A stretch of DNA of 64,000 nucleotides from an uncultured Collinsella sp. (GTDB taxonomy: Bacteria; Actinomycetota; Coriobacteriia; Coriobacteriales; Coriobacteriaceae), in contig CABUOA010000005.1 of assembly GCA_902493145.1 (NCBI GenBank), positions 1-64,000 on the forward strand, read 5' to 3'. The translations under genes were made by a program, and so were the position numbers. The notes beneath the pieces are model-generated. The model was not told the DNA's origin. It searched no databases and worked only from the letters and a program-made list of their open reading frames with translations. Positions 27,879-35,158 of the stretch are shown piece after piece; position 1 is the first letter of the stretch; each line of letters starts with the position of its first letter.

Positions 27879-28569
27879 CGAGCAGATGGCTGCTAGTGAG
27901 GGCCTGGGCTTTGTGCCCTACACCCGTCCGACCGGCACCGATACGGTCGAGCCGCTCAAGATCGGTGTGCTCATCAGCGGTTCGGGTACCAACCTGCAGG
28001 CGCTGATCGATCTGATCGCCGCCGGTAAGCTCAACGCCTCGATTGAGCTTGTGGTGTCGAGCCGTCCTTCGGCTAAGGGTTTGCAGCGCGCTGAGCGCGC
28101 GGGCATCCAGACGCTCACGCTGTCCAAGGATGTCTATGCCGACCCTATTGCCGCCGACGAGATCATCGCGCACGAGCTGCTCGAGCGCGGCTGCGAGTAC
28201 GTGGTGATGGCCGGCTATATGCGCATGGTGCACACACCGCTGCTGGCGGCGTTTCCCAACCGCGTGGTCAACTTGCATCCGGCGCTGCTGCCGAGCTTTA
28301 CCGGTGCGCATGCGATTGACGATGCCTTTGCGCGCGGCGTCAAGGTAACTGGCGTGACCGTGCATTTTGCCAACGAGGTCTACGACAACGGTCCCATCAT
28401 CGCCCAGCGTGCGCTGGCTGTCGAGGAGGGCTGGGATGTCGACGCGCTCGAGGAGCACATCCACGCGATTGAGCACGTGCTGTATCCCGAGGTCGTGCAA
28501 ATGCTCGCCGACGGCCGCGTCCACGTGCTGGAGAGCGGCAAGGTCGCAATTGATGCGCCCCGCGTCTAG
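27868..28569 (+). CDS. purN: Phosphoribosylglycinamide formyltransferase
   Basis: PurN (233 residues) transfers a formyl group from 10-formyltetrahydrofolate to GAR. The fold markers are GVLISGSGTNLQAL for phosphate binding, the catalytic NLHPALLPSF (Asn and His), and VHFANEVYDNGPIIAQ with the catalytic Asp. A 30-residue N-terminal extension precedes the family core. The start overlaps the end of purM, and no other good start with a ribosome site is seen before the core. A terminator follows 33 bases after the stop. Confidence 0.95.
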   Translation: MSANEQMAASEGLGFVPYTRPTGTDTVEPLKIGVLISGSGTNLQALIDLIAAGKLNASIELVVSSRPSAKGLQRAERAGIQTLTLSKDVYADPIAADEIIAHELLERGCEYVVMAGYMRMVHTPLLAAFPNRVVNLHPALLPSFTGAHAIDDAFARGVKVTGVTVHFANEVYDNGPIIAQRALAVEEGWDVDALEEHIHAIEHVLYPEVVQMLADGRVHVLESGKVAIDAPRV

Positions 28570-28601
28570 CGGCGCACAGTACAATTTAGTTGAGTGGTCA
28601 G

Positions 28602-28644
28602 GGTGGTCATTGGCGCCAAGGCGCGCGTGGCCACCTTTTGTTTT
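28602..28644 (+). terminator. Terminator of purM-purN
   Basis: GGTGGTCA (28602-28609) pairs with TGGCCACC (28628-28635) with an inner TGGCGCC/GGCGCG region, followed by TTTTGTTTT. Confidence 0.75.
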
Positions 28645-28647
28645 GGG

Positions 28648-28676
28648 TAGTCATCGGGGACGTTCCTGAATGACTA
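28648..28676. repeat. GGGACG-core hairpin before orphan EIIA gene
   Basis: TAGTCAT (28648-28654) pairs with ATGACTA (28670-28676). The loop is CGGGGACGTTCCTGA, matching the constant core of the dispersed hairpin family. Confidence 0.6.
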
Positions 28677-28694
28677 GGTGAGAGAGGTGAGCGC

Positions 28695-29159
28695 ATGGCG
28701 GATAACGAAGCGCTGTTTACGCCTGAGCTGGTGTTTTTTGATTGGGAGTGTGCGACGCCGGGTGAGGTGTTTGCGCAACTCGAGAGTGAGCTTGCTCCGC
28801 GCGGCTACATTGCCGACGGTTGGCTCGACGCCGTTCGCACGCGCGAGGATGCCTATCCCACGGGTCTTGCCATGCCGGCGGCAAACATTGCCATTCCGCA
28901 TACCGATCCGGGGTTTGTGGCCAAGCCCTATATCGCGGTGGTGAAGCCCTCCGCGCCCGTGACATTTAACGCTATGGCTGGCATGGGCGCTCCGGTGCCG
29001 GCGCAGATCGTCATCAATCTGGGCATCGCCGAGCCGGGCGGCCAGGTCGAGGCTCTGCAGGCGCTCATGAACATCTTTATGGACGCCGATGCCGCAGCCG
29101 ACGTGCTCGGCCAGACCACGCCGCAGGGCATGGTCGACGCCATCCGCCGCCACTTCTAA
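28695..29159 (+). CDS. PTS EIIA component, fructose/galactitol type, orphan
   Basis: The protein (154 residues) belongs to the EIIA type 2 (fructose, mannitol, galactitol) family and resembles GatA. The phosphorylated histidine lies in ANIAIPHTDPG, with EDAYPTGLAMP before it as usual. GAGAGAGG precedes the ATG. No EIIB or EIIC of the matching family is nearby; the PTS at 10-13 kb is of the unrelated mannose family. It could serve a distant transporter or act only in regulation. It lies between the purine genes and the foldase gene without shared context. Confidence 0.9.
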   Translation: MADNEALFTPELVFFDWECATPGEVFAQLESELAPRGYIADGWLDAVRTREDAYPTGLAMPAANIAIPHTDPGFVAKPYIAVVKPSAPVTFNAMAGMGAPVPAQIVINLGIAEPGGQVEALQALMNIFMDADAAADVLGQTTPQGMVDAIRRHF

Positions 29160-29170
29160 GGTGGGGCTAA

Positions 29171-29316
29171 GCCGGCACCTAGGGACGTTCCTTATGTGCC
29201 GGCACTTGGGGACTGTCCCTAACTGCCGGCAGAAAAGGAACGTCCCTAACTGCCGGCTGCCAGAGCTGTCCCCTTTGCACCAAAATGGTGCAGATTAACC
29301 TGTCCTCAATGCACCA
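29171..29316. repeat. Tandem series of GGGACG/GGGACAG-type palindromes
   Basis: The octamers GCCGGCAC, GTGCCGGC, CTGCCGGC and GCCGGCAG recur at 29171, 29196, 29223 and 29250. They enclose TAGGGACGTTCC, TTGGGGACTGTCCC and AGGAACGTCCC. A second set, TGCACCA (29276), TGGTGCA (29286) and TGCACCA (29310), follows with CTGTCCC and CCTGTCC. This is a stacked form of the dispersed hairpin family and fills most of the gap before the foldase gene. Confidence 0.7.
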
Positions 29317-29383
29317 AGCGTGCCGCGGGGGCTGCGTTGTGACACAATGGCGTTTGTTCGATTCGTTATGCGAAAGGCCAACT

Positions 29384-30604
29384 ATGGCAAATAAGAAAAA
29401 GAACCCCGCACTCGAGCCGACGCCCGAGCAGCAGGCTCGCGCCGCCTCCAACTCTCGCAAGAAGCAGCGCAAGACCCGCGTGTCCAAGACCGTCAAGATC
29501 GTTCTGGTGGTCATCGGCGTGCTAGCAATGCTGCTTTCCGTCTCGGCGATGGCGTGCTCCGGCCTTATGTCGCAGGCCGAGGACACCTCGGGCTACAAGC
29601 TGACCGGCGGTGTTGCTGCTACTATCAACGGCACCAACCTCACCGAGGACACCGTGACCAAGCAGATCATGAGCATGCGCACGTCCTACGGCTACACCAA
29701 GGACAAGGACTGGGCGCAGTATCTGGTCGACAACGACCTCACGCCCAAGAAGTATCGCAAGCAACTCATCGACTCCTACACGCAGCAGATTCTGCTTCAA
29801 CAGGCACAGAAGGAGAACGGCGTGACGGTGTCGGACGAGGAGGTCGAGAAGGCTTGGAAGGACGCGTGCAAGAGCGCGGGCGGTGCCAAGGCCTTTAAGA
29901 AGACCCTCAAGACCTACGGCTATACCGAGGATACCTACAAGGATTCGCTCAAGGAGAGTCTGGCGCAGCAGAAACTCAAGGATGCCGTCGCGCCCACGAG
30001 CAAACCCAAGGACAGCGAGATTGTCGATTACATCAACGAAAACCTGTCCAGCTACAACGACGCCCGTCGCTCGTCGAACATCCTGATCAAGGTTGATTCC
30101 GACGCTTCCGACGAGGACAAGGCTGCCGCCAAGGCCAAGGCGCAGGAGTGCCTGGACAAGATCAACTCCGGTGAGCTGAGCTTTGAGGACGCCGTTGAGC
30201 AGTACTCCGAGGACACCGGTTCCAAGGAGAAGAAGGGCGATGTGGGCTGGGATAAGCTCACCACCTTTGTCGACAGCTACCAGACGGCGCTCGAGGGGCT
30301 CAACAAGGGCGACGTGAGCGAAGTCATCGAGTCGACCTATGGCTACCACATCGTCAAGTGCACCGACTACTTCCATGTCGATAATCAGGTTGATGACATC
30401 AACCAGGTGCCCAAGGCCATCAAGAAGTACGTCTCCAACGTGGTGAAGACGCAGGCGGCCAGTACCGCGTACAGTGAGTGGCTGGAGCAGTACAAGAAGG
30501 ACGCCGACATTACCGTCAACCCCATGCCCAAGGACGTACCCTATAACGTGAGTCTGAAGGGCATCACCAAGAGTTCGACCGACGATTCGTCGACGACTGA
30601 GTAA
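29384..30604 (+). CDS. PrsA-type foldase (parvulin peptidyl-prolyl isomerase), membrane-anchored
   Basis: The 406-residue protein likely helps secreted proteins fold outside the membrane. A positively charged cytoplasmic segment (1-34) is followed by one membrane helix (about 36-57), a SurA/PrsA-like N-domain rich in Lys and Glu (about 75-210), and a parvulin domain (about 225-335: ARRSSNILIKV, GELSFEDAVEQYSED, KKGDVGWDKL, VSEVIESTYGYHIVKC). There is a Cys at the end of the helix (SAMACSG), but the lipobox is poor, so it may stay anchored by the helix. GAAAGG precedes the ATG at 29384. Large surface proteins in this window are plausible clients. Confidence 0.88.
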   Translation: MANKKKNPALEPTPEQQARAASNSRKKQRKTRVSKTVKIVLVVIGVLAMLLSVSAMACSGLMSQAEDTSGYKLTGGVAATINGTNLTEDTVTKQIMSMRTSYGYTKDKDWAQYLVDNDLTPKKYRKQLIDSYTQQILLQQAQKENGVTVSDEEVEKAWKDACKSAGGAKAFKKTLKTYGYTEDTYKDSLKESLAQQKLKDAVAPTSKPKDSEIVDYINENLSSYNDARRSSNILIKVDSDASDEDKAAAKAKAQECLDKINSGELSFEDAVEQYSEDTGSKEKKGDVGWDKLTTFVDSYQTALEGLNKGDVSEVIESTYGYHIVKCTDYFHVDNQVDDINQVPKAIKKYVSNVVKTQAASTAYSEWLEQYKKDADITVNPMPKDVPYNVSLKGITKSSTDDSSTTE

Positions 30605-30609
30605 TCATG

Positions 30610-30635
30610 GGGCGGTGCTCGCGCGAGTGCCGCCC
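30610..30635. other. Hairpin between foldase and yqeY genes
   Basis: GGGCGG (30610-30615) pairs with CCGCCC (30630-30635), with GCTCGC/GCGAGT inside. There is no T run, so read-through into yqeY is likely. Confidence 0.45.
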
Positions 30636-30658
30636 ACGCTATTAGAGAGGATTTGCAG

Positions 30659-31102
30659 ATGACCAACGAAGAGCTGCAGAAGGAAATGATCGCGGCCATG
30701 AAGGCCAAGGACAAGGTTCGCCTGTCCATCATTCGCCAGGTTAAGGCCGAGGTGAAGAATATCGAGGTCAATGAGCGCCGCGATGTGACCGAGGAAGACG
30801 TCAACAGCATGATCAAGCGTCTGATCAAGCAGACGAGCGAGACGCTGGAGATGTCCATCAAGGCCGGCACCGACCAGGAGCGTACCGACAACCTGACCGA
30901 GCAGGTCAAGATTCTGGAGAGCCTGCTGCCCGCGCAGGTTTCGGGCGAGGAGCTCGAGGCCCTGATCGAGCAGGTTATCGCCGAGCTGGGCGCCACGTCC
31001 AAGAAGCAGATGGGCCAGGTCATGGGCGCTCTGGGCAAGGCCACCGGTGGCAACTTCGACAAGCCGGCCGCGGCCAAGATTGTCGGCGCAAAGCTGGCGT
31101 AA
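30659..31102 (+). CDS. YqeY family protein (GatB/YqeY domain)
   Basis: The 147-residue protein is a stand-alone YqeY domain, related to the tail of GatB that contacts tRNA. Its exact role is not known, although a link to tRNA amidation is often assumed. It has the family pattern MKAKDKVRLSIIRQVKAEVKN, ESLLPAQVSGEELEALI and GQVMGALGKATGGNFDKPAAAKIV. AGAGGA precedes the ATG at 30659. An in-frame TTG 6 bases upstream is less likely. A strong terminator follows. Confidence 0.9.
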   Translation: MTNEELQKEMIAAMKAKDKVRLSIIRQVKAEVKNIEVNERRDVTEEDVNSMIKRLIKQTSETLEMSIKAGTDQERTDNLTEQVKILESLLPAQVSGEELEALIEQVIAELGATSKKQMGQVMGALGKATGGNFDKPAAAKIVGAKLA

Positions 31103-31132
31103 GGGCCGATCGACACATAGTTGATGTTGAGG

Positions 31133-31166
31133 GGGGCGTGACCATTGCGGTCGCGCCCCTTTTTTG
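31133..31166 (+). terminator. Terminator after yqeY
   Basis: GGGGCGTGACC (31133-31143) pairs with GGTCGCGCCCC (31149-31159) and is followed by TTTTTT. Confidence 0.85.
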
Positions 31167-31183
31167 ATGGCAGCTGAAGAGCG

Positions 31184-31278
31184 CTCATTGGGGACAGACT
31201 TAAATGAGTACCCAATGAGTAGGTGATCATTTAAGGGTACTCATTTAAGGGTACTCATTTAAGTCTGTCCCCAATGAG
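31184..31278. repeat. Perfect 30-bp inverted repeat with internal direct repeats
   Basis: The 30 bases from 31184 to 31213 are the exact reverse complement of 31249-31278. Each arm carries the GGGGACAGACTTAAATGAG type core. The 35-base loop repeats TTTAAGGGTACTCA in direct orientation leading into the right arm. A further CCCAATGAG copy lies at 31289-31298. It fills the gap before the amino-acid transporter operon. Confidence 0.85.
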
Positions 31279-31362
31279 TGCCCGAGTGCCCAATGAGTGG
31301 GCGGAAGATTGCGGGTTCTTTACGTGGATGTAGTGTGGGCTGCGGAAACGTGGTTCTTTCCG

Positions 31363-31368
31363 TACAAT
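31363..31368 (+). promoter_or_regulatory. Candidate -10 element for the amino-acid transporter operon
   Basis: TACAAT in the context CCGTACAATAG, 36 bases before the ATPase start. It is the same hexamer as before carA, prs, folP and coaX. Confidence 0.4.
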
Positions 31369-31403
31369 AGTTCAACTCGTGTAAACGCAGGGAAGGGACA
31401 TTC

Positions 31404-32135
31404 ATGGCAGACATGATCGAGATCAAGCATCTCAACAAGTACTTTGGCGACCTGCATGTGCTCAAAGATATCAATCTCACCGTCAAGCGCGGCGAGAAGC
31501 TCGTAATGATCGGGCCTTCCGGCTCGGGTAAGTCGACGCTCATCCGCTGTGTCGATTATCTTGAGGAGCCCACGTCGGGCGAGGTCATCATCGACGGTAC
31601 GCCGCTTACCAAGAAGAATCACCTGGAGATGGCTCGCAAGTATAGCTCCATGGTGTTTCAGCAGTTCAACCTGTATCCCAACATGACGGTGCTCGGCAAC
31701 CTGACGCTCGCGCCCATCAAGCTGCAAAAGAAGAGCAAGGAGGAGGCGACCGAGATCGCCATCGCCGCGCTCAAGCGCGTTGGCATGGCGCATAAGGCCG
31801 GCGAGTATCCGCAGAACCTCTCGGGCGGTCAGCAGCAGCGCATCGCCATCGCCCGTGCCCTGTGCACCAAGCAGCCCATCATCCTGTTTGACGAGCCGAC
31901 CTCGGCGCTCGACCCCGAGATGGTCCAGGAGGTTCTGGACGTTATGATTGAGCTCGCGCAGGAGGACATCACCATGATCTGCGTGACGCACGAGATGGGC
32001 TTTGCGCGCCAGGTGGCCGACCGCGTCATCTTTATGGAGGACGGCCGCATTCTGGAGGAGGGCACGCCCGAGCACTTCTTCGATAACCCCGAGAACCCGC
32101 GCTGCCGCGAGTTCCTGTCCAAGATTCTGCACTAG
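31404..32135 (+). CDS. Polar amino-acid ABC importer, ATP-binding subunit
   Basis: The 243-residue ATPase drives import of an amino acid, as in GlnQ-type systems. Walker A GPSGSGKST, Q-loop VFQQFNLYPNMT, signature LSGGQQQRIAIARAL, Walker B ILFDEPTSALDPE and switch His in CVTHEMGFAR are all intact and the length is typical. GGGAAGGGAC precedes the ATG. It is the first gene of a four-gene operon with a binding lipoprotein and two permeases. The spacing to the next start is 8 bases. The hybrid family (glutamine, glutamate, cystine or basic amino acids) cannot be resolved from sequence alone. Confidence 0.95.
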   Translation: MADMIEIKHLNKYFGDLHVLKDINLTVKRGEKLVMIGPSGSGKSTLIRCVDYLEEPTSGEVIIDGTPLTKKNHLEMARKYSSMVFQQFNLYPNMTVLGNLTLAPIKLQKKSKEEATEIAIAALKRVGMAHKAGEYPQNLSGGQQQRIAIARALCTKQPIILFDEPTSALDPEMVQEVLDVMIELAQEDITMICVTHEMGFARQVADRVIFMEDGRILEEGTPEHFFDNPENPRCREFLSKILH

Positions 32136-32143
32136 GCTCGGTG

Positions 32144-33019
32144 ATGGACATGACGGATATGACGAGGGCGGCCGTGTCGCGCCGTCACTTTTTGCAGTTG
32201 GCGGGCGCCGGCATGCTTGCGCTGACGGGGACCGCGCTTACCGGTTGCGGCAACTCCACCAGCGGCGAGGGCTCCGACAAGGGGTCCAAGCTTGCGGCCA
32301 TTAAGTCGCGTGGACATCTGAATGCCGGCGTCAAGAAAGATGTTCCCGGCTACGGCTATTACGACACCGCCAAGGGCCGCTTTGAGGGCATGGAAGTCGA
32401 TTTGTGCTACCAGATCGCCGCTGCCGTCTTTGGCGTGAGCTACAAAGAGGCCCGCGCCCAGGAGCTTGTCGAGTTTACCGACGTAACGCCCAAGACGCGC
32501 GGCCCGCTGATCGATAACGGCCAACTTGACGTGGTCGCGGCGACCTACACCATCACCGACGAGCGCAAGAAGAGCTGGGATTTCTCGACGCCGTACCGCA
32601 CCGACTACGTTGGACTCATGGTCAAGAAGCGTTCGGGCTTTACCTCGATTGAGGATCTGGACGGCAAGGTCATTGGCGTGAGCCAGGGTGCTACCACGCA
32701 GGGCCTGATCGAGCAGATGATCAAGGACAACGGCTTTAGCTGCAAGCCCGAGTTTAGGGCCTTTAGCGGCTACCCCATCATCAAGAGTTCGCTCGACGCC
32801 GGCAATATCGACGTCTTTGCCATGGACCGCTCCACGCTGGCCGGTTACATGAACGAGACCGTTGAACTGTTGCAGCCCGAGGTCAAGTTTGGCGAGCAGG
32901 GCTACGGCGTGGCGACCAAGAAGGGCTGCGACCTTTCGGCCGTGGTCGATCAGGTGATTTGCGATCGACTGGCCGATGGCTGGCTCGACCAAGAGGTCAA
33001 GACCTGGGGTCTTGTATAG
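32144..33019 (+). CDS. Amino-acid ABC importer, substrate-binding lipoprotein
   Basis: The 291-residue protein captures the amino acid outside the membrane. The N-terminus has a twin-arginine-like SRRHFLQLAG segment and a lipobox LTGC, so it may be exported folded and then lipid-anchored. The mature part has the family-3 binding-protein pattern: GHLNAGVKKDVPGYGYYD, FEGMEVDLCYQIA, LIDNGQLDVVAATYTITDERKKSWDFSTPY, and GVSQGATTQG. The start is uncertain: a GTG lies directly before this ATG and in-frame ATGs lie at 32150 and 32159, with no strong ribosome site at any of them. Translational coupling to the ATPase is likely. Confidence 0.93.
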   Translation: MDMTDMTRAAVSRRHFLQLAGAGMLALTGTALTGCGNSTSGEGSDKGSKLAAIKSRGHLNAGVKKDVPGYGYYDTAKGRFEGMEVDLCYQIAAAVFGVSYKEARAQELVEFTDVTPKTRGPLIDNGQLDVVAATYTITDERKKSWDFSTPYRTDYVGLMVKKRSGFTSIEDLDGKVIGVSQGATTQGLIEQMIKDNGFSCKPEFRAFSGYPIIKSSLDAGNIDVFAMDRSTLAGYMNETVELLQPEVKFGEQGYGVATKKGCDLSAVVDQVICDRLADGWLDQEVKTWGLV

Positions 33020-33044
33020 GCGCATCGTCCAAGGAAGGAATCAA

Positions 33045-33791
33045 ATGCTCGAAGGATTGTTTGACGCCGACCGCTGGTCGACGACATTTCAAAACATGGG
33101 GCCCTTCTGGGAGGGCTTTGGCGTGACGCTGCAGGTGGTCATTGCCGGTCTGCTGCTGTCGCTCGTGCTGGGCACGCTGCTGGGCGTGTTCTCCACCACC
33201 CGTTCGCGCGTGCTGCGCGCCATAAGCCGTGTGTACGTGGAGTTTTACCAGAACACTCCGTTGCCCGTTCAGGTGCTCTTTATGTACATGGCCGGTCCGC
33301 AGTTTTTGCAGGCCATAACTGGTGCCGACCAGCCGGTGCGCATCGCGCCGTTCGTGCTGGGCTTCTTGGGCGTGGGCCTGTATCACGCGGCCTACATTTC
33401 GGAGGTCATCCGCACCGGTATCGAGGCCGTTCCGCGCGGTCAGATGGAGGCGGCCCAGAGCCAGGGCTTCACCCGTGCGCAGGCATACTGGTACATTGTG
33501 CTGCCCCAGACGTTCAAGATCATTCTGCCGCCGCTGTGTAACCAGGCGCTCAACCTGGTCAAGAACACGTCGGTGCTGGCGCTTGTGGCCGGCGGCGACC
33601 TTATGTACCGTTCCGACAACTTTGTGAGTCTGTACGGTTACCTGCAGGGATACATCGTCTGCTGCCTTATGTACTTCATCATCTGCTTTCCGCTCGCCAT
33701 GCTGGTGCAGTGGCTCGAGCGCCGCTCCAAGGAGCGTCCGCGCGGCGTGAGCCTGGCCGAGCTGGGGCTCGACAACGTAGAGGAGGCCTAG
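33045..33791 (+). CDS. Amino-acid ABC importer, permease subunit 1
   Basis: The 248-residue membrane protein forms part of the import channel. It has the HisM/GlnP-type pattern: an N-terminal GFGVTLQVVIAGLLLSLVLG helix, VEFYQNTPLPVQVLF, and the EAA loop IEAVPRGQMEAAQSQGFTRAQAYWYIVLPQ that docks on the ATPase. Five membrane helices are expected. AAGGAAGG precedes the ATG at 33045. The second permease starts 4 bases after its stop. Two different permeases suggest a heterodimer. Confidence 0.94.
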   Translation: MLEGLFDADRWSTTFQNMGPFWEGFGVTLQVVIAGLLLSLVLGTLLGVFSTTRSRVLRAISRVYVEFYQNTPLPVQVLFMYMAGPQFLQAITGADQPVRIAPFVLGFLGVGLYHAAYISEVIRTGIEAVPRGQMEAAQSQGFTRAQAYWYIVLPQTFKIILPPLCNQALNLVKNTSVLALVAGGDLMYRSDNFVSLYGYLQGYIVCCLMYFIICFPLAMLVQWLERRSKERPRGVSLAELGLDNVEEA

Positions 33792-33794
33792 CGC

Positions 33795-34433
33795 ATGGAA
33801 ATCTTCAACGCGACCAACCTGCTCTACATTTGGGGCGGCTTTGTTAAGACCATCGAGATCTCGGCGCTGTCGATCTTTTTCTCGCTCATCTTTGGCACGG
33901 TGCTGGCGCTCGTCAAGAGCTATGCGCCCCGCCCGTTCCGTATTTTGGTGAGCGCCTATATCGAGCTGTTCCGCTGCACACCGAACCTGCTGTGGATCCT
34001 GTTTATCTACTTTACGGTGCAGGGCCTGGACATTGTGATCTCGACCATCGCCTTTACGCTGTTTACCAGCGCCGTTATGGCCGAGATTGTGCGCGGCGGC
34101 CTCAACTCGATTCCGCGCGGCCAGTTTGAGGCAGCGCAGAGCCAGGGCTTCGGCTTCTTTGCCACCATGCGCTACATCATTCTGCCGCAGACGTTTAAGA
34201 CGATCATCCCGGCGCTGTTTAGCCAGTGCACGACCGTCATCAAGGACAGCTCGTATCTTTCGGGCATTAACGTGGCCGAGCTCATGTACACGGCAAACGT
34301 CGTGATGGCCCATGCGATCGACCTGTCGCAGGTGCTTATGCTCTACGGCCTGGTGTTTGCGATGTACTTTGTGCTCAACTTTGGTATTTCGCTGCTGGTT
34401 CGCGCATATCAGAGGCGAATGGTGGCAGCGTAG
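33795..34433 (+). CDS. Amino-acid ABC importer, permease subunit 2
   Basis: The 212-residue permease is the partner of the preceding one. It shows FVKTIEISALSIFFSLIFGTVLALV, the IELFRCTPNLLWILFIYF channel segment, and the EAA loop LNSIPRGQFEAAQSQGFGFFATMRYIILPQ. The ribosome site GAGGAGG lies inside the end of the upstream gene. A hairpin of the GGGACAG family overlaps the region just after the stop codon and may end the transcript or stabilise it. Confidence 0.94.
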   Translation: MEIFNATNLLYIWGGFVKTIEISALSIFFSLIFGTVLALVKSYAPRPFRILVSAYIELFRCTPNLLWILFIYFTVQGLDIVISTIAFTLFTSAVMAEIVRGGLNSIPRGQFEAAQSQGFGFFATMRYIILPQTFKTIIPALFSQCTTVIKDSSYLSGINVAELMYTANVVMAHAIDLSQVLMLYGLVFAMYFVLNFGISLLVRAYQRRMVAA

Positions 34434-34435
34434 AA

Positions 34436-34464
34436 TGTGGCAAAGGGACAGCCCCTTTGTCACA
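34436..34464. repeat. GGGACAG-core hairpin after the transporter operon
   Basis: TGTGGCAAAGGG (34436-34447) pairs with CCCTTTGTCACA (34453-34464) with one G-T pair. The loop ACAGC completes GGGACAG. Confidence 0.7.
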
Positions 34465-34481
34465 TAGAGAAAGGAATCGCG

Positions 34482-35105
34482 ATGAGCGATCTGGAGAACA
34501 AGAAGAGTCCTGTGGTCATTACCATCGCGCGCGACTTTGGTGCCGAGGGCCACGAGATCGGACGCATCCTCGCCAACGAGTTGGGGATTCCTCTGTACGA
34601 CAACGAGCTACTGGTGCGCGCGTCGCTGCGCGCGGGCGAGTCGCTCGATAAGATGGCCGCCTATGACGAACGTCTGGCCGTGGAGAACATGGCGTTCCTG
34701 CCCGACCGCTACGATGCGCGCTCGTACTCGGACAAGTTGTTCCAAAAGATGAGCCAGGTGATTTTGGACCTGGGCGAGACCGAGAGCTGCATTATCGAAG
34801 GCCGTCTGTCCGATTATCTGTTGCGTAACAACCCCAACCACATTGCCGTGTTGGTGACCGCACCCTTTGAGGACCGCGTCGAGATTGTGCGCAAAAAGCG
34901 CGGCCTCAACAAAAAGAAGGGCGCCAAGTTGGTCAAGCAGCAGCAGAAGGCGCGCGAGGCGTTCTACAAGCGCTACAGCGCCGGAAAGTGGAAGATGACG
35001 AGCGGTAAAGACATCGTCGTCAACCGCGCCAAGTTGGGACGCGAGGGCTGTAAAGACGTCATCGCCGCTGCCTACCGCTACAAGGTAGCGCAGCTCGAAG
35101 GCTAG
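34482..35105 (+). CDS. Cytidylate-kinase-like family protein
   Basis: The 207-residue protein belongs to the cytidylate-kinase-like P-loop group. The start PVVITIARDFGAEGHEIGRILANELGIPLYDNELL is typical: the P-loop is a variant (RDFGAEGHEIG) rather than GxxGxGK. CIIEGRLSDYLL and VTAPFEDRVEIVRKKRGL follow. Such proteins occur widely in Firmicutes and Actinobacteria, often near transporters or regulators, and are not the main CMP kinase. AGAAAGGAA precedes the ATG at 34482; an in-frame ATG at 34437 lies inside the upstream hairpin and is unlikely. Substrate unknown. Confidence 0.85.
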   Translation: MSDLENKKSPVVITIARDFGAEGHEIGRILANELGIPLYDNELLVRASLRAGESLDKMAAYDERLAVENMAFLPDRYDARSYSDKLFQKMSQVILDLGETESCIIEGRLSDYLLRNNPNHIAVLVTAPFEDRVEIVRKKRGLNKKKGAKLVKQQQKAREAFYKRYSAGKWKMTSGKDIVVNRAKLGREGCKDVIAAAYRYKVAQLEG

Positions 35106-35111
35106 CCGACC

Positions 35112-35158
35112 AAAACCACCACAAAGGGTACAGGCACCTTTGTGGTGGTTTTTGTTTT
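35112..35158. terminator. Bidirectional terminator with CCACCACAAAGG arms
   Basis: AAAACCACCACAAAGG pairs with CCTTTGTGGTGGTTTT, with TTTTTGTTTT after it on the plus strand. It lies between convergent genes. The same arm sequence is used at 38519, 41148 (with one change per arm) and 48193, and the loop carries a GGGTACAGGCA variant of the family core. Confidence 0.8.

Noticed and set aside
28580..28585. TACAAT as promoter of the orphan EIIA gene
   Set aside because: A strong terminator for purM-purN lies between this hexamer and the gene, so a transcript from here would end early.
34437..34481. Longer N-terminus for the cytidylate-kinase-like protein
   Set aside because: The upstream ATG lies inside a GGGACAG hairpin, while AGAAAGGAA fits the ATG at 34482 and the family core starts just after it.
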